Positions 8,339 to 17,230 of a stretch of DNA of 64,000 nt are shown piece by piece (within the stretch, counting starts at the first letter, position 1; every line of letters begins with the position of its first letter). A program made the translations under genes and the position numbers. The DNA lies in contig NZ_CP046914.1 in the NCBI RefSeq assembly GCF_009789675.1, positions 1,178,001 to 1,242,000 on the forward strand, given 5' to 3'. The notes beneath the pieces were generated by a model, which worked only from the letters and a program-made list of their open reading frames with translations, was not told the DNA's origin and made no database searches. Source of the DNA: Paraburkholderia acidisoli. GTDB lineage: Bacteria; Pseudomonadota; Gammaproteobacteria; Burkholderiales; Burkholderiaceae.

Positions 8339-9283
8339 CTATTTATGCAAGCTCGCTTGAGACACGCGCGTGATGTGTTCGATGAGCGGCGCGCCTTCTT
8401 CCATGAGAAAGCGCTTGAACGCCAGCGCGACCGGCGGCAGCCGCTTGTTCTTGCGGTGCACCACGTACCAGTTGAGCATGACGGGAAAGCCTTCCACGTC
8501 AAGCACCGCAAGGTGCCCGACCTGCAACTCGAGGCTGATCGTATGCGCTGAGAGAAAGGCGATACCCATGCCCGCGATCACGGCTTGCTTGATCGTTTCC
8601 GTGCTCTGGATCTCCATTGCGATCTTGAGGTTCGTGATCTTGCCCGCGAAGCCTTCCTCCATCGAATTCCACGTGTCGGAGCCCCGTTCGCGCACGATGA
8701 ACGCTTCGTTGGCGAGCGTGCTGAGCTTGATGCCGCGCTTGTGCGCAAGCGGATGCGAGGGCGCCGCGACGATCACGTAAGGGTGCGGCGCGAACGGTTC
8801 GTTGATGGCGTCCGTGGCGTGCGGCGGGCGCACCATCACCGCGAGATCGGTCTGATTGGTCGCGAGCTGGTGCAGCAATTGTTCGCGGTTATGAACGGAA
8901 AGATTGAGTTCGACGCCCTTGTAGCGGCGCGTGAATTCGGCGAGCAGACGCGGGAAAAAGTAGTCGCCCGCGCTAATGACGGCCACGTTGAGCTTGCCGC
9001 CCGAGACGCCTTTGAGCTGGCTCATCGCCTCGTCGACTTCATGGAACTGCTGAATGATGGCCCGGCTGTAGTGCAGCATTTCCGTGCCGGCGGGCGTGAG
9101 ATAGATCTTCTTGCCGAGTTGCTCGAAGAGCGGCAGGCCCGCGTGCTCTTCGAGCTGGCGCACCTGCGTGGAAACGGCCGGCTGCGTGAGATGAAGCTCC
9201 TCCGCCGCGCGCGAAAAGCTGAGATGGCGCGCTACGGTTTCGAAGACTTTCAGCTGTCGTAGCGTGGCGTTTCGCATTGTCAT
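8339..9283 (-). CDS. LysR-family regulator, CbbR-like
   Basis: DNA-binding regulator of 314 residues. The N-terminal winged helix is seen at residues 5-65 (LRQLKVFETVARHLSFSRAA, LTQPAVSTQVRQLE, LTPAGTEML). The effector domain contains the CbbR-type stretches GDYFFPRLLAEF, MVRPP and AGMGIAFLSAHTI. It is divergent from the oxlT-like gene, which it may control from the shared 380-base gap. No Calvin-cycle genes occur here, so the CbbR resemblance is structural only. Effector unknown. Confidence 0.88.
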   Translation of the reverse strand: MTMRNATLRQLKVFETVARHLSFSRAAEELHLTQPAVSTQVRQLEEHAGLPLFEQLGKKIYLTPAGTEMLHYSRAIIQQFHEVDEAMSQLKGVSGGKLNVAVISAGDYFFPRLLAEFTRRYKGVELNLSVHNREQLLHQLATNQTDLAVMVRPPHATDAINEPFAPHPYVIVAAPSHPLAHKRGIKLSTLANEAFIVRERGSDTWNSMEEGFAGKITNLKIAMEIQSTETIKQAVIAGMGIAFLSAHTISLELQVGHLAVLDVEGFPVMLNWYVVHRKNKRLPPVALAFKRFLMEEGAPLIEHITRVSQASLHK

Positions 9284-9663
9284 GAGCGATCCATAAAGGA
9301 ACGTGAATCCTCATAATAACAAACTTTAATTGTGAGTAATTCAGCAATCACCCTAGCATGAGTTGAAAGGCGGAAGCATGCCCTGCCACGTTTTACGGCA
9401 ACTTCGGGTTAACGCTTTGGAAGTGCGATTTCATAAGGGCAAACACGCATGACAGCCCTTGTTTCAAGCAGTTTTCAGGGATCTTCCGTTTCAGCCGGGC
9501 GAGTACGGATCGACGAATTTCAATTCGAATTTCCAGAAAGTTTTGAATCATCGGGCGATTAAAAAACGGATTGCAGCGATCGGACGATTAAAACCATAAG
9601 CCGAAATTTATGCAGACGGGCAATAACGCCAGTCGCAATGAATGGATAGCGGAGACAAGCGAG
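9284..9663. promoter_or_regulatory. divergent promoter region, LysR / oxlT, with a 15-bp direct repeat
   Basis: The gap is AT-rich near 9310-9340 and 9520-9600. ATCGGGCGATTAAAA (9550-9564) is repeated with one mismatch at 9579-9593, 29 bases apart, just upstream of the transporter gene. The spacing, close to three helical turns, would suit two bound dimers of an activator. No classical -35/-10 pair is clear. Confidence 0.45.
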
Positions 9664-11004
9664 ATGAATGCAATCAGTCAGAGGAGCGAAGGCGGTCCGT
9701 TCTGGACGAACCGCTGGTTTCAACTGGTGGTGGGCATGCTATGCATGGCGCTCGTTGCCAATTTGCAGTACGCGTGGACGTTGTTCGTCGCGCCCATGAA
9801 TGCACGGCATCACTGGGGCGAAGCATCGATTCAACTGGCGTTCTCGATTTTCATTCTGACCGAAACCTGGCTCGTACCGATCGAAGGCTGGCTCGTCGAC
9901 AAATTCGGCCCGCGCCCGGTCGTGGCGGGCGGCGCCGTGTGCGCGGGTCTCGCCTGGGTGCTCAACTCGTATGCGACTACGCTGCCGATGCTGTACGCGG
10001 CCTCGGTGATCGCGGGCATTGGCGCGGGCGGCGTGTACGGCACCTGCGTCGGTAATGCGCTCAAGTGGTTCCCGGACCGTCGCGGTCTCGCCGCCGGTCT
10101 CACGGCCGCGGGCTTCGGCGCGGGCGCGGCCGTGACCGTGATTCCCATCGCGAACATGATCACGCGTTCGGGTTACGAGCACACGTTCTTCTTCTTCGGC
10201 ATCTTGCAGGGCGCGGCCATTCTGGTGCTCGCGTTCCTGCTCGTGAAGCCGGTGGCGCGTCCTGTCGCGGGCCGCCGCATGGTCACGCGGGTCGACTACA
10301 CGCCGGGCCAAATGGTCAAGCAACCCGTGTTCTGGGTGATCTATGCGGCGTTCGTGGCGGTGGCGGCGGGCGGCTTGATGGCCACGGCGCAGATCGGGCC
10401 GATCGCGAAGGACTGGGGCCTCGCCCGTCTGCCGATGACGGTGTTCGGCGCCACGCTGCCGCTGCTCACGCTGACGCTCTCCATCGACAACATCTGCAAC
10501 GGCTTCACGCGTCCGCTGTGCGGCTTTATCTCCGACAAGATCGGCCGTGAAAACACCATGTTCATCATCTTCGTGGGCGAAGGGCTCGCGCTGCTCGGCA
10601 TGATGCAGTTCGGCACGAATCCCTATGCGTTCATGACGTTCGCCGCGCTGATCTTCCTGTTCTGGGGCGAAATCTTCTCGATCTTCCCGGCGATTTGCGC
10701 GGACACGTTCGGCAGCAAGTATGCGGCGTCGAATGCGGGCACGCTCTATACGGCGAAGGGCACGGCCGCACTGCTCGTACCGGTGGCATCCGTGCTTTCG
10801 GCCACGGGCGGCTGGAGCGCCGTGTTCATCGCGGCGGCAGTCATCACGATCGCGGCGGGCATCAGCGCCAAGTTCATTATTGCGCCCATGCGGCAGCGTC
10901 TCATGGAGCAAAACAGCGCGCAGCAGAACAGCGAACCGTCGGTCACGCTGGCGGCGAATACGGGCGCGGGCCTGCATCACTGGACCAATCAAAGCGGCGA
11001 GTGA
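9664..11004 (+). CDS. oxlT: MFS oxalate/formate antiporter (OxlT family)
   Basis: Inner-membrane transporter of 446 residues with 12 hydrophobic segments. The start at 9664 is chosen because GGAG precedes it; an ATG at 9610 lacks a site. OxlT exchanges oxalate for formate. The family motifs are present: a charged arginine in TM8 (ICNGFTRPLCGFISDKIGRE) and a lysine in TM11 (SNAGTLYTAKGTAALL), matching in position the two residues that bind the dicarboxylate in Oxalobacter OxlT. With frc in the same cluster this supports oxalate uptake. OxlT-like MFS proteins with other carboxylate substrates exist, so the substrate is likely but not proved. Confidence 0.82.
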   Translation: MNAISQRSEGGPFWTNRWFQLVVGMLCMALVANLQYAWTLFVAPMNARHHWGEASIQLAFSIFILTETWLVPIEGWLVDKFGPRPVVAGGAVCAGLAWVLNSYATTLPMLYAASVIAGIGAGGVYGTCVGNALKWFPDRRGLAAGLTAAGFGAGAAVTVIPIANMITRSGYEHTFFFFGILQGAAILVLAFLLVKPVARPVAGRRMVTRVDYTPGQMVKQPVFWVIYAAFVAVAAGGLMATAQIGPIAKDWGLARLPMTVFGATLPLLTLTLSIDNICNGFTRPLCGFISDKIGRENTMFIIFVGEGLALLGMMQFGTNPYAFMTFAALIFLFWGEIFSIFPAICADTFGSKYAASNAGTLYTAKGTAALLVPVASVLSATGGWSAVFIAAAVITIAAGISAKFIIAPMRQRLMEQNSAQQNSEPSVTLAANTGAGLHHWTNQSGE

Positions 11005-11020
11005 GGCGCGCGAGTTTGCC

Positions 11021-12034
11021 ATGTCGATGAACGTATCGCTTCAGCAGCTCAAGGTGTTCGTCGCGGTGGCGCGCGCACGCAGCTTCACGCGCGCCGCCCG
11101 CGAATTCGGGCTCACGCAGTCGGCCGTCAGCCGCTGCGTGCGCGAACTCGAAGAAGCGGTCGAACTGAAACTGTTCGATCGCACCACGCGCCAGGTGGAA
11201 CTCACGCTCGCGGGCAGCGGTTTCGAGCGGCGCATCGGGCGCCTGCTCGACGAGATCGACATGGCGCTCAGCGAAGGCCGCGACGCGCATCAGGCGCATA
11301 GCGGCGTCGTGCTGGTGGCGAGCAATCCCGTGCTGTCCTCCACGTGGGTGCCCGCCGCGCTCGCGCGCTGCGCCGCCGCGTTTCCTTCGCTCACGCTGCA
11401 GTTGCAGGATTTGCCGCAAGCCGCGGTATTGCAGGCCGTCGAGCAGGGCGAAGCCGACTTCGGCGTGATTGCCGAAAGCGTGCCGTTCGCGAGCGGCAAT
11501 CTGGACGTGCAGCCGCTCTCGGCCACGCCCTTGTGCGCGCTGCTGCCCACGCAACATCCGCTCGCGTTGCAAGGCGCGTTGCGCTGGGACGATCTCGCGC
11601 GCGAGCCGCTCGTCACGCTCAATCGCGACGCGGGCTGCCGTCAGGCCGTGCAGCGCGCGCTCGAGGGCCTGCGGCCCGAAGGGCGTCCGTTGCAGGAGTT
11701 CGCGCACGTGGAAGGCGTGACGCGCATGGCGCAGCTGGGCATGGGTATCGGCGTGTTGCCGGTGTGCAGCGAAGGCTCGCGCGCGGCGTGTCACTGGCCG
11801 GCGCCCGGCGGCGCGCTTGTCACGCGCGTGCTGCATCCGGTTGTCAGCGTGACGACGATGCTGGTGCGCCGCCGCCACCGCTCGTTGCGGCCTTCGGCGC
11901 AAGCGGCATGGTCGCAGTTCGTCAACGACGGCGCGCAGGCCAATCATTCGGATGCCGAAGCATCGTGCGAAGGGTTGAGCGGGTCGCGCCGCTCGCGTAT
12001 CGTCGATACGAGTTCGCACGCGCGCGTGGAATAG
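11021..12034 (+). CDS. LysR-family transcriptional regulator
   Basis: Regulator of 337 residues starting 16 bases after the oxlT stop and so probably co-transcribed with it. The winged helix spans residues 5-65 (LQQLKVFVAVARARSFTRAA, LTQSAVSRCVRELEEAVELK, LFDRTTRQVELT). An effector-binding domain follows (GVVLVASNPVLSSTWVPAAL). The C-terminus runs about 30 residues beyond the usual LysR length as a polar, Ser/Arg-rich tail. Effector unknown; control of the transporter or the reductase to its right is possible. Confidence 0.88.
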   Translation: MSMNVSLQQLKVFVAVARARSFTRAAREFGLTQSAVSRCVRELEEAVELKLFDRTTRQVELTLAGSGFERRIGRLLDEIDMALSEGRDAHQAHSGVVLVASNPVLSSTWVPAALARCAAAFPSLTLQLQDLPQAAVLQAVEQGEADFGVIAESVPFASGNLDVQPLSATPLCALLPTQHPLALQGALRWDDLAREPLVTLNRDAGCRQAVQRALEGLRPEGRPLQEFAHVEGVTRMAQLGMGIGVLPVCSEGSRAACHWPAPGGALVTRVLHPVVSVTTMLVRRRHRSLRPSAQAAWSQFVNDGAQANHSDAEASCEGLSGSRRSRIVDTSSHARVE

Positions 12035-12050
12035 CGTTGAGTCGTCGCCC

Positions 12051-12092
12051 AATGAAAAACGGATCGCTCATTCTCGCGATCCGTTTTTCATT
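12051..12092. terminator. bidirectional terminator between LysR and PanE-like genes
   Basis: A 17-bp perfect inverted repeat (AATGAAAAACGGATCGC at 12051-12067, complement at 12076-12092) with an 8-nt loop. Runs of A and T lie in both arms, so it can serve both convergent transcripts. Confidence 0.85.
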
Positions 12093-12149
12093 TGAGGGGA
12101 GCAAAAAGAAGAGCGGCCCCACGGCCGCCCGACTGCAACCTCGCCACGC

Positions 12150-13127
12150 TCAGGCGGCTTGCAATGCCATGCGTTCGCGCTGCTTCACGAGCGCGAGCAC
12201 CGTGTCGATGGTGGGTGTGGGTTCGCCGATCAGCAAGCCCATTTCCTGCACGACGGTGAGCAGCGGATCGATCTCCATCGGCCGCCGATGTTCCAGGTCG
12301 ACGAGCATCGAGGTCTTGTGCGCGCCCACGGCACCGGCGCCGTCGATACGGCGTTCGAGGTCGACGCGGAAGTTCACGCCGAAGCGTTCGGCAATGCGCT
12401 GGCCTTCGAGCATCATCGTGCGAGCGACGGCGCGCGTGGCCGGGTCCGAGGTGATGACGTCGAGCGTGCCGTGCGTGAGCGCGCTGATCGGGTTGAAGCA
12501 GAGATTGCCCCAGAGCTTGAGCCAGATCTCGTCGCGAATGTTGTCGCGGATCGGCGCTTCGAAACCCGCTGCCTGCATGACGTCGTGCAACTGCACGATG
12601 CGCGGCGTGCGTTCGCCCGAGGGTTCGCCAATAGGAAACTTCTTGCCGTAGACATGACGGATCACGCCCGGCGCATCGATTTCCGCGGCGGGGTACAGCA
12701 CGCAGCCAATCGCGCGCTCGGGTGTGAGGCGTGTCCATTGCGAGCCGTCCGGGTCGATACTCTCGAGCCGCGTGCCCGCGAACTTGCCGCCATGCTGATG
12801 GAAGTACCAGTAGGGAATGCCGTTCGTGCCCGTGACGATGGCAGTGTGCTTGCCGATGAGCGGCTGCATCGCGTCGATCACGGCCGCCACCGAATGCGCC
12901 TTGAGCGTGACGATCACCACGTCCTGCACGCCCAGCTCGCGCGGGTCCGACGTGCAGCGCACGTTCGCTACGTATTCCTCACCATCCATCAGCAGGCGCG
13001 CGCCGTTTTCGCGCATGGCGGCGAGATGAGGGCCGCGCGCGATGAAACTCACGTCGGCGCCGGCGCGCGCGAGCTGCACGCCCATCATGCCGCCGATCGC
13101 GCCCGCTCCAAAGATGCAGATCTTCAT
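12150..13127 (-). CDS. 2-dehydropantoate 2-reductase family (PanE/ApbA-like)
   Basis: Cytoplasmic NAD(P)-dependent reductase of 325 residues. The start at 13127 (MKICIFGAGAIGGMMGVQLA) places the Rossmann GxGxxG at residues 7-12. Catalytic-site motifs are VTLKAHS and the helix RDEIWLKLWGNLCFNPISALT, both with the conserved lysines of ketopantoate reductase. PanE reduces ketopantoate to pantoate for CoA biosynthesis, but many paralogues in Burkholderia reduce other 2-keto acids. Its position beside the CoA-transferase/oxalate genes suggests a paralogue, so no symbol is given. An upstream in-frame extension has no ribosome-binding site. Confidence 0.85.
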   Translation of the reverse strand: MKICIFGAGAIGGMMGVQLARAGADVSFIARGPHLAAMRENGARLLMDGEEYVANVRCTSDPRELGVQDVVIVTLKAHSVAAVIDAMQPLIGKHTAIVTGTNGIPYWYFHQHGGKFAGTRLESIDPDGSQWTRLTPERAIGCVLYPAAEIDAPGVIRHVYGKKFPIGEPSGERTPRIVQLHDVMQAAGFEAPIRDNIRDEIWLKLWGNLCFNPISALTHGTLDVITSDPATRAVARTMMLEGQRIAERFGVNFRVDLERRIDGAGAVGAHKTSMLVDLEHRRPMEIDPLLTVVQEMGLLIGEPTPTIDTVLALVKQRERMALQAA

Positions 13128-13612
13128 GTTGATACCCCAATGACGTTGAAAACCGCGTGTCCCGTGCGGCGTGTTCGCGGGCATAGGGGAAAGGCAGCCC
13201 GTTCGCCGAGTCGATGGACGATGATTCGAGCATAGGGTCTGCCGATGATTAACGACAGTTAAAGTTTCTGGCCAAAATCATGCAGGGAAGCTTATGGATA
13301 AAGCGTGTGAGTTTATGCGCGATGGCAAGCCAAACGCGCCCGCCGACCTGCGCCGCCGCGGCTCGCCTCGCGACATCGACGAATTGCGGAAGGCTCGCGT
13401 GCAAGCGCGACGATCACGCTGGCTTCACCCGTCGATGCACGCGGCATGCATGCCACCGGCGCGCGCTTGCGTGAAAGGAAGCCACGCGCTTAAATACGCT
13501 GACCGTGCCGCGACCGGCGCCTCGAAACCGGCAGCGGTCGGTCGCGGCGGCCCGCGCTCATGCAGAACCAATGCCAATATCCCACGACAACAGACACCAC
13601 GCGGAGAAAGTC
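13128..13612. other. intergenic region, no gene seen
   Basis: The 485 bases between the divergent PanE-like and DUF2252 genes carry only short frames without ribosome-binding sites. The AT-rich patch near 13240-13290 is a probable promoter zone. No repeat or palindrome of note was found. Confidence 0.4.
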
Positions 13613-15022
13613 ATGAACGGGAAAAGCATCGCGGAACGTGAAGCGGCGGGGCGCGCCGCGCGCGAGCGCGCCAGGCGTTCGAGTCACAAGGAAACCGGCG
13701 ACCTCAAGCGCGATCCGCTCGAATTGCTGCAGAAGAACAGCGAAGGCCGCGTGCCGAATCTCGTGCCGCTGCGTTACGGGCGCATGATCGTTTCGCCGTT
13801 CACGTTCTTTCGCGGCAGCGCGGTCTTGCAGGCGCACGACCTCGCGCACGTGCCGAACACCGGCATGGCCATGCAGATTTGCGGCGACGCGCATCTGCTC
13901 AACTTTGGCGCGTTCGCCACGCCCGAGCGTCAACTCGTATTCGACCTCAACGACTTCGACGAAGTGGCGCCCGGCCCGTGGGAATGGGACTTGAAGCGGC
14001 TGGTGGCGAGTCTCGTCGTGGCCGCGCGCAACATGCGCTACTCGCGCGGCGTGGCCGAGGAACTCGTGATGACGGCCGTGAACAGCTATCGCGATCGCAC
14101 GCGCGAATACGCCGAATATGGTGCGCTCGATCTCTGGTACGACCGCATCACGTTCGACCGCATGATCGAAACGGCGCTTACGCCGGAAGGGCGGCGCTTG
14201 CTGCGGCGTGGCATGGACAAGGCCGCGGGCCGCACGCACGAGAGCATGCTGGAAAAGCTCGCGGCGCGCGACGGCGAGCGTTGGACCATACGCGACGCGC
14301 CGCCCGCGCTCTTTCACATGCACGGCGCGAACACGCTGTTCGAACCCGAGGACGACTGGTTCGCGCTCGGCGACTGGAAGAAGCTGATCGAGCCGATGTA
14401 CGCGGACTACCTGAAGACGCTGGCGGCGGACCGGCGCGAACTGCTCGAACACTTTGCGATGCAGGATCTCGTCTTCAAGGTCGTGGGTGTGGGCAGCGTG
14501 GGTACGCGCTGCCTCGTGATGCTGCTCACCGACCATCACGAGAAGCCGCTGTTCCTGCAGGTGAAAGAAGCGAGGGCGTCGGTCGTTGCGCAGTACTACA
14601 AGTCGCAGAAGTGCAAGCACGAAGGCGCGCGCGTCGTGCAAGGCCAACGCCTGTTGCAGGCGGCGAGCGACATCTTTCTCGGCTGGACCACGGGACCTTC
14701 GGGACGTCATTTCTACGTGCGCCAGTTGCGCGACATGAAGCTCTCGGTCGAACTCGAATTGCTCGACAGCACGCTGCTCGCGGGGTATGCGCGCTTGTGC
14801 GGATGGGCGATGGCGCGCGCGCATGCGAAGTCGGGCAACGCGTCGATCGAGATCGGCGCGTATATCGGCAAGAGCGACCAGTTCGCCGAAGCGCTCGTGA
14901 GCTATGCGTTCGCCTATGCCGATCAGGTCGAGCGCGACTACGAAGCATTCGTGAAAGCCGCGCGCAAGGGCGAGATCGTGGCGCGCGGCGACGAGGACAT
15001 GGCCGCCGACTTCCGGGTTTGA
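13613..15022 (+). CDS. DUF2252 family protein
   Basis: A 469-residue protein with GGAG ahead of the chosen ATG; a longer frame from 13505 has no site. DUF2252 proteins share a protein-kinase-like (aminoglycoside phosphotransferase-like) fold. Typical motifs seen are RMIVSPFTFFRGSA, ICGDAHLLNFGAF, FDLNDFDEVAPGPWEWDLKR and, near the C-terminus, YVRQLRDMKLSVE. The N-terminal 35 residues are basic. Its biochemical role is not established. It is probably monocistronic and cytoplasmic. Confidence 0.85.
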   Translation: MNGKSIAEREAAGRAARERARRSSHKETGDLKRDPLELLQKNSEGRVPNLVPLRYGRMIVSPFTFFRGSAVLQAHDLAHVPNTGMAMQICGDAHLLNFGAFATPERQLVFDLNDFDEVAPGPWEWDLKRLVASLVVAARNMRYSRGVAEELVMTAVNSYRDRTREYAEYGALDLWYDRITFDRMIETALTPEGRRLLRRGMDKAAGRTHESMLEKLAARDGERWTIRDAPPALFHMHGANTLFEPEDDWFALGDWKKLIEPMYADYLKTLAADRRELLEHFAMQDLVFKVVGVGSVGTRCLVMLLTDHHEKPLFLQVKEARASVVAQYYKSQKCKHEGARVVQGQRLLQAASDIFLGWTTGPSGRHFYVRQLRDMKLSVELELLDSTLLAGYARLCGWAMARAHAKSGNASIEIGAYIGKSDQFAEALVSYAFAYADQVERDYEAFVKAARKGEIVARGDEDMAADFRV

Positions 15023-15202
15023 TCGCCGCGTCCAGAACAAGCGTTCGACGTGGGTGTTCGACGGACGCCCGACTTCGGCACGTTCCGCTTTTCGTGCGGC
15101 TTCTCGCGCTCGCGGCGCGCGTGACGCGGAATTTTGACCTGCGCATGCCCGCTTCGCCTCGCCGGTACAATCGTACGAGAGCAAACGTTCGAAGGGGGCG
15201 GA

Positions 15203-16222
15203 GTGAAGCGGTTGAGCATCGCGGTGCGGGGGCATCGTCGAATCAATCATGCATGCGCTGGTCGCGCGGCCACGGTCGTGCGGGCGCTCGTCGCGGCGAT
15301 TCTGTCGGCTGGCGCGCTCGCATGCGCGCATGCCGACGAACTCGACAGCCCTACGCTGCGCAAGATTCGCGACACGGGCACGATCGTGATCGGCGTGCGC
15401 GAGGCGGCGGTGCCGTTCTCGTATCGCGCGGACGGCGAGCACGCCACGGGCTATTCGTACGAGATTGCGCAACGCATCGCCGCCACCGTGCGCGACGCGC
15501 TCAAGCTGCCCGCCTTGCGCGTGCGCGAACTCAGCGTCACGGCGCAGAACCGCATCACGCTCGTGCAGAACGGCACGGTCGACCTCGAATGCAGCACGGC
15601 GAGCCACACGCGCGAGCGCGAGAACGACGTCGCGTTTTCGGACAGCATCTTCGAGTACGGTGTGCGCATGCTCGTGCGGCGCGGCTCGCCCGTGAAGGAT
15701 TTCGCCGATCTGGCCGGGCGTACCGTGGTCACCACGGCGGGCACGTCGGAGGAGCGTCGATTACGCCGCTGGAACGTCGAGCGCGGCATGGACATGCGCA
15801 TTCTCGCCGCGAGGTCGCACGCCGATTCGTTCGAAGCCGTGCGTGCGGACCGCGCCGTGGCCTTTGTGATGGACGCGCCGCTGCTGCACGCGGCGCTCGC
15901 CACCGGCTACGTGGCCGGCGACGCGCCGGGCCAGCCGGTCGCACGGAGTGCCCGCGCGGTGAGCGACGCGCGCGAGTTCGAGATCGTCGGCACGCCGGCC
16001 ACGTACGAGGTCTACGGCTGCATGTTCCGGCGCGGCGACGCGGCGTTCAAGCGTCTCGCCGACACCACCATCGCGAACATGCAGCGCTCGGGCGAGGCGC
16101 TCGCGCTCTATCATCGCTGGTTCGAATCGCCGATTCCGCCCGCGGGCGTGAATCTCGACTACCCGCTTTCGCCGCAGATGAAAGCGCTGTTCGCGAACCC
16201 CAACGACCGGCCGCTCGACTGA
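15203..16222 (+). CDS. periplasmic amino-acid-binding protein (glutamate/aspartate type)
   Basis: Solute-binding protein of 339 residues, GTG start at 15203 after a GGGGGCGGA site. A signal peptide ([19 protein letters not shown]) is followed by the SBP_bac_3 fold: [60 protein letters not shown] and a C-terminal [14 protein letters not shown]. The pattern LECSTTSNTxxR is that of GltI, the glutamate/aspartate binding protein. No ABC permease or ATPase gene is adjacent, so it is an orphan subunit that may work with a distant transporter. Confidence 0.85.
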   Translation: MKRLSIAVRGHRRINHACAGRAATVVRALVAAILSAGALACAHADELDSPTLRKIRDTGTIVIGVREAAVPFSYRADGEHATGYSYEIAQRIAATVRDALKLPALRVRELSVTAQNRITLVQNGTVDLECSTASHTRERENDVAFSDSIFEYGVRMLVRRGSPVKDFADLAGRTVVTTAGTSEERRLRRWNVERGMDMRILAARSHADSFEAVRADRAVAFVMDAPLLHAALATGYVAGDAPGQPVARSARAVSDAREFEIVGTPATYEVYGCMFRRGDAAFKRLADTTIANMQRSGEALALYHRWFESPIPPAGVNLDYPLSPQMKALFANPNDRPLD

Positions 16223-16250
16223 GCGCGCCAACCCAACGGAACCGACAACG

Positions 16251-17015
16251 ATGAGTGAAACGATTCAACGCAAGGTGGCGCTCGTTACGGGCGCGGGCAG
16301 CGGCATCGGCCGCGCGTGCGCACGCCGCCTGCTGGCGAACGGCTTTACGGTGGTGCTCGCGGGGCGCCGCGCGGCGCCGCTCGAAGCGCTCGTGCAGGAA
16401 GCGCACGAGCGTAGCGAAGAAGCGCTGGCCGTGCCGTGCGACGTGACCGACGCGGCCGCCGTCGATGCGCTGTTCGATACCATTCGCACGCGTTACGGCC
16501 GGCTCGATCTGCTGTTCAACAACGCGGGCCGCAACGCGCCGGCCGTGGATATCGACGAGCTTTCCGTCGACGACTGGCGTGCCGTGGTCGACACCAATCT
16601 CAGCGGCGTGTTTCTGTGCACGCGCGCTGCATTTGGGCTGATGAAGCAGCAGACGCCGCGCGGTGGCCGCATCGTCAACAACGGCTCGATTTCGGCGCAC
16701 GCGCCGCGGCCGTTCAGCATCGCGTACACGGCGACCAAGCACGCGATCACCGGCCTCACGAAGTCGGTGTCGCTCGACGGGCGGCGTTACGACATCGCGT
16801 GCGGCCAGATCGACATCGGCAATGCGGCGACGGAAATGGCCGAGCGCATGGCGCGCGGCGTGCCGCAGGCCAACGGCGAGATTGCCGCGGAACCGTTGAT
16901 GGACGTGGAGGTGGTCGCCGATTCGCTGCTGCACATGGCGCAACTGCCGCTTTCCGCGAACGTGCAGTTCATGACGGTGATGGCGACGAAGATGCCGTTC
17001 GTGGGGCGGGGATAA
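16251..17015 (+). CDS. SDR-family NAD(P)-dependent oxidoreductase
   Basis: Classical short-chain dehydrogenase of 254 residues. The cofactor motif TGAGSGIG is at residues 14-21, NNAG at about 90-93, a catalytic serine in [12 protein letters not shown] and YTATK with the Tyr-Lys pair. It starts 28 bases after the binding-protein gene and may share its transcript. The substrate cannot be inferred. Confidence 0.9.
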   Translation: MSETIQRKVALVTGAGSGIGRACARRLLANGFTVVLAGRRAAPLEALVQEAHERSEEALAVPCDVTDAAAVDALFDTIRTRYGRLDLLFNNAGRNAPAVDIDELSVDDWRAVVDTNLSGVFLCTRAAFGLMKQQTPRGGRIVNNGSISAHAPRPFSIAYTATKHAITGLTKSVSLDGRRYDIACGQIDIGNAATEMAERMARGVPQANGEIAAEPLMDVEVVADSLLHMAQLPLSANVQFMTVMATKMPFVGRG

Positions 17016-17188
17016 GGCGGTCCGGGTTCTCGTTGACTCGCGCCGTTTTTCTGGATCGCGCCGCAGGCGCACTCGTGAAGCTTCCCCGTGGGCTGAACGC
17101 AACGTTTTGATTCATAGCGCATAACCTTATTCGGACGTTTCCGAAAAGCATCGTGCTTTAACGATCCTCCACACCTATTTTTCGGGCC

Positions 17189-17222
17189 CCCCGCAAGAAT
17201 CGCGAGCTAAATTCTTGCGGGG
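17189..17222 (+). promoter_or_regulatory. hairpin covering the ribosome-binding site of the Tps fusion gene
   Basis: CCCCGCAAGAAT (17189-17200) pairs perfectly with ATTCTTGCGGGG (17211-17222) around a 10-nt loop. The 3' arm contains the G-run that serves as Shine-Dalgarno for the ATG at 17231. A 12-bp stem of this kind would hide the site until melted or bound. Confidence 0.55.
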
Positions 17223-17230
17223 TGGGTTCG

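Noticed and set aside
15134-15202. Earlier ATG for the glutamate/aspartate binding protein
   Set aside because: The GTG at 15203 has a strong ribosome-binding site and places the signal peptide near the N-terminus.
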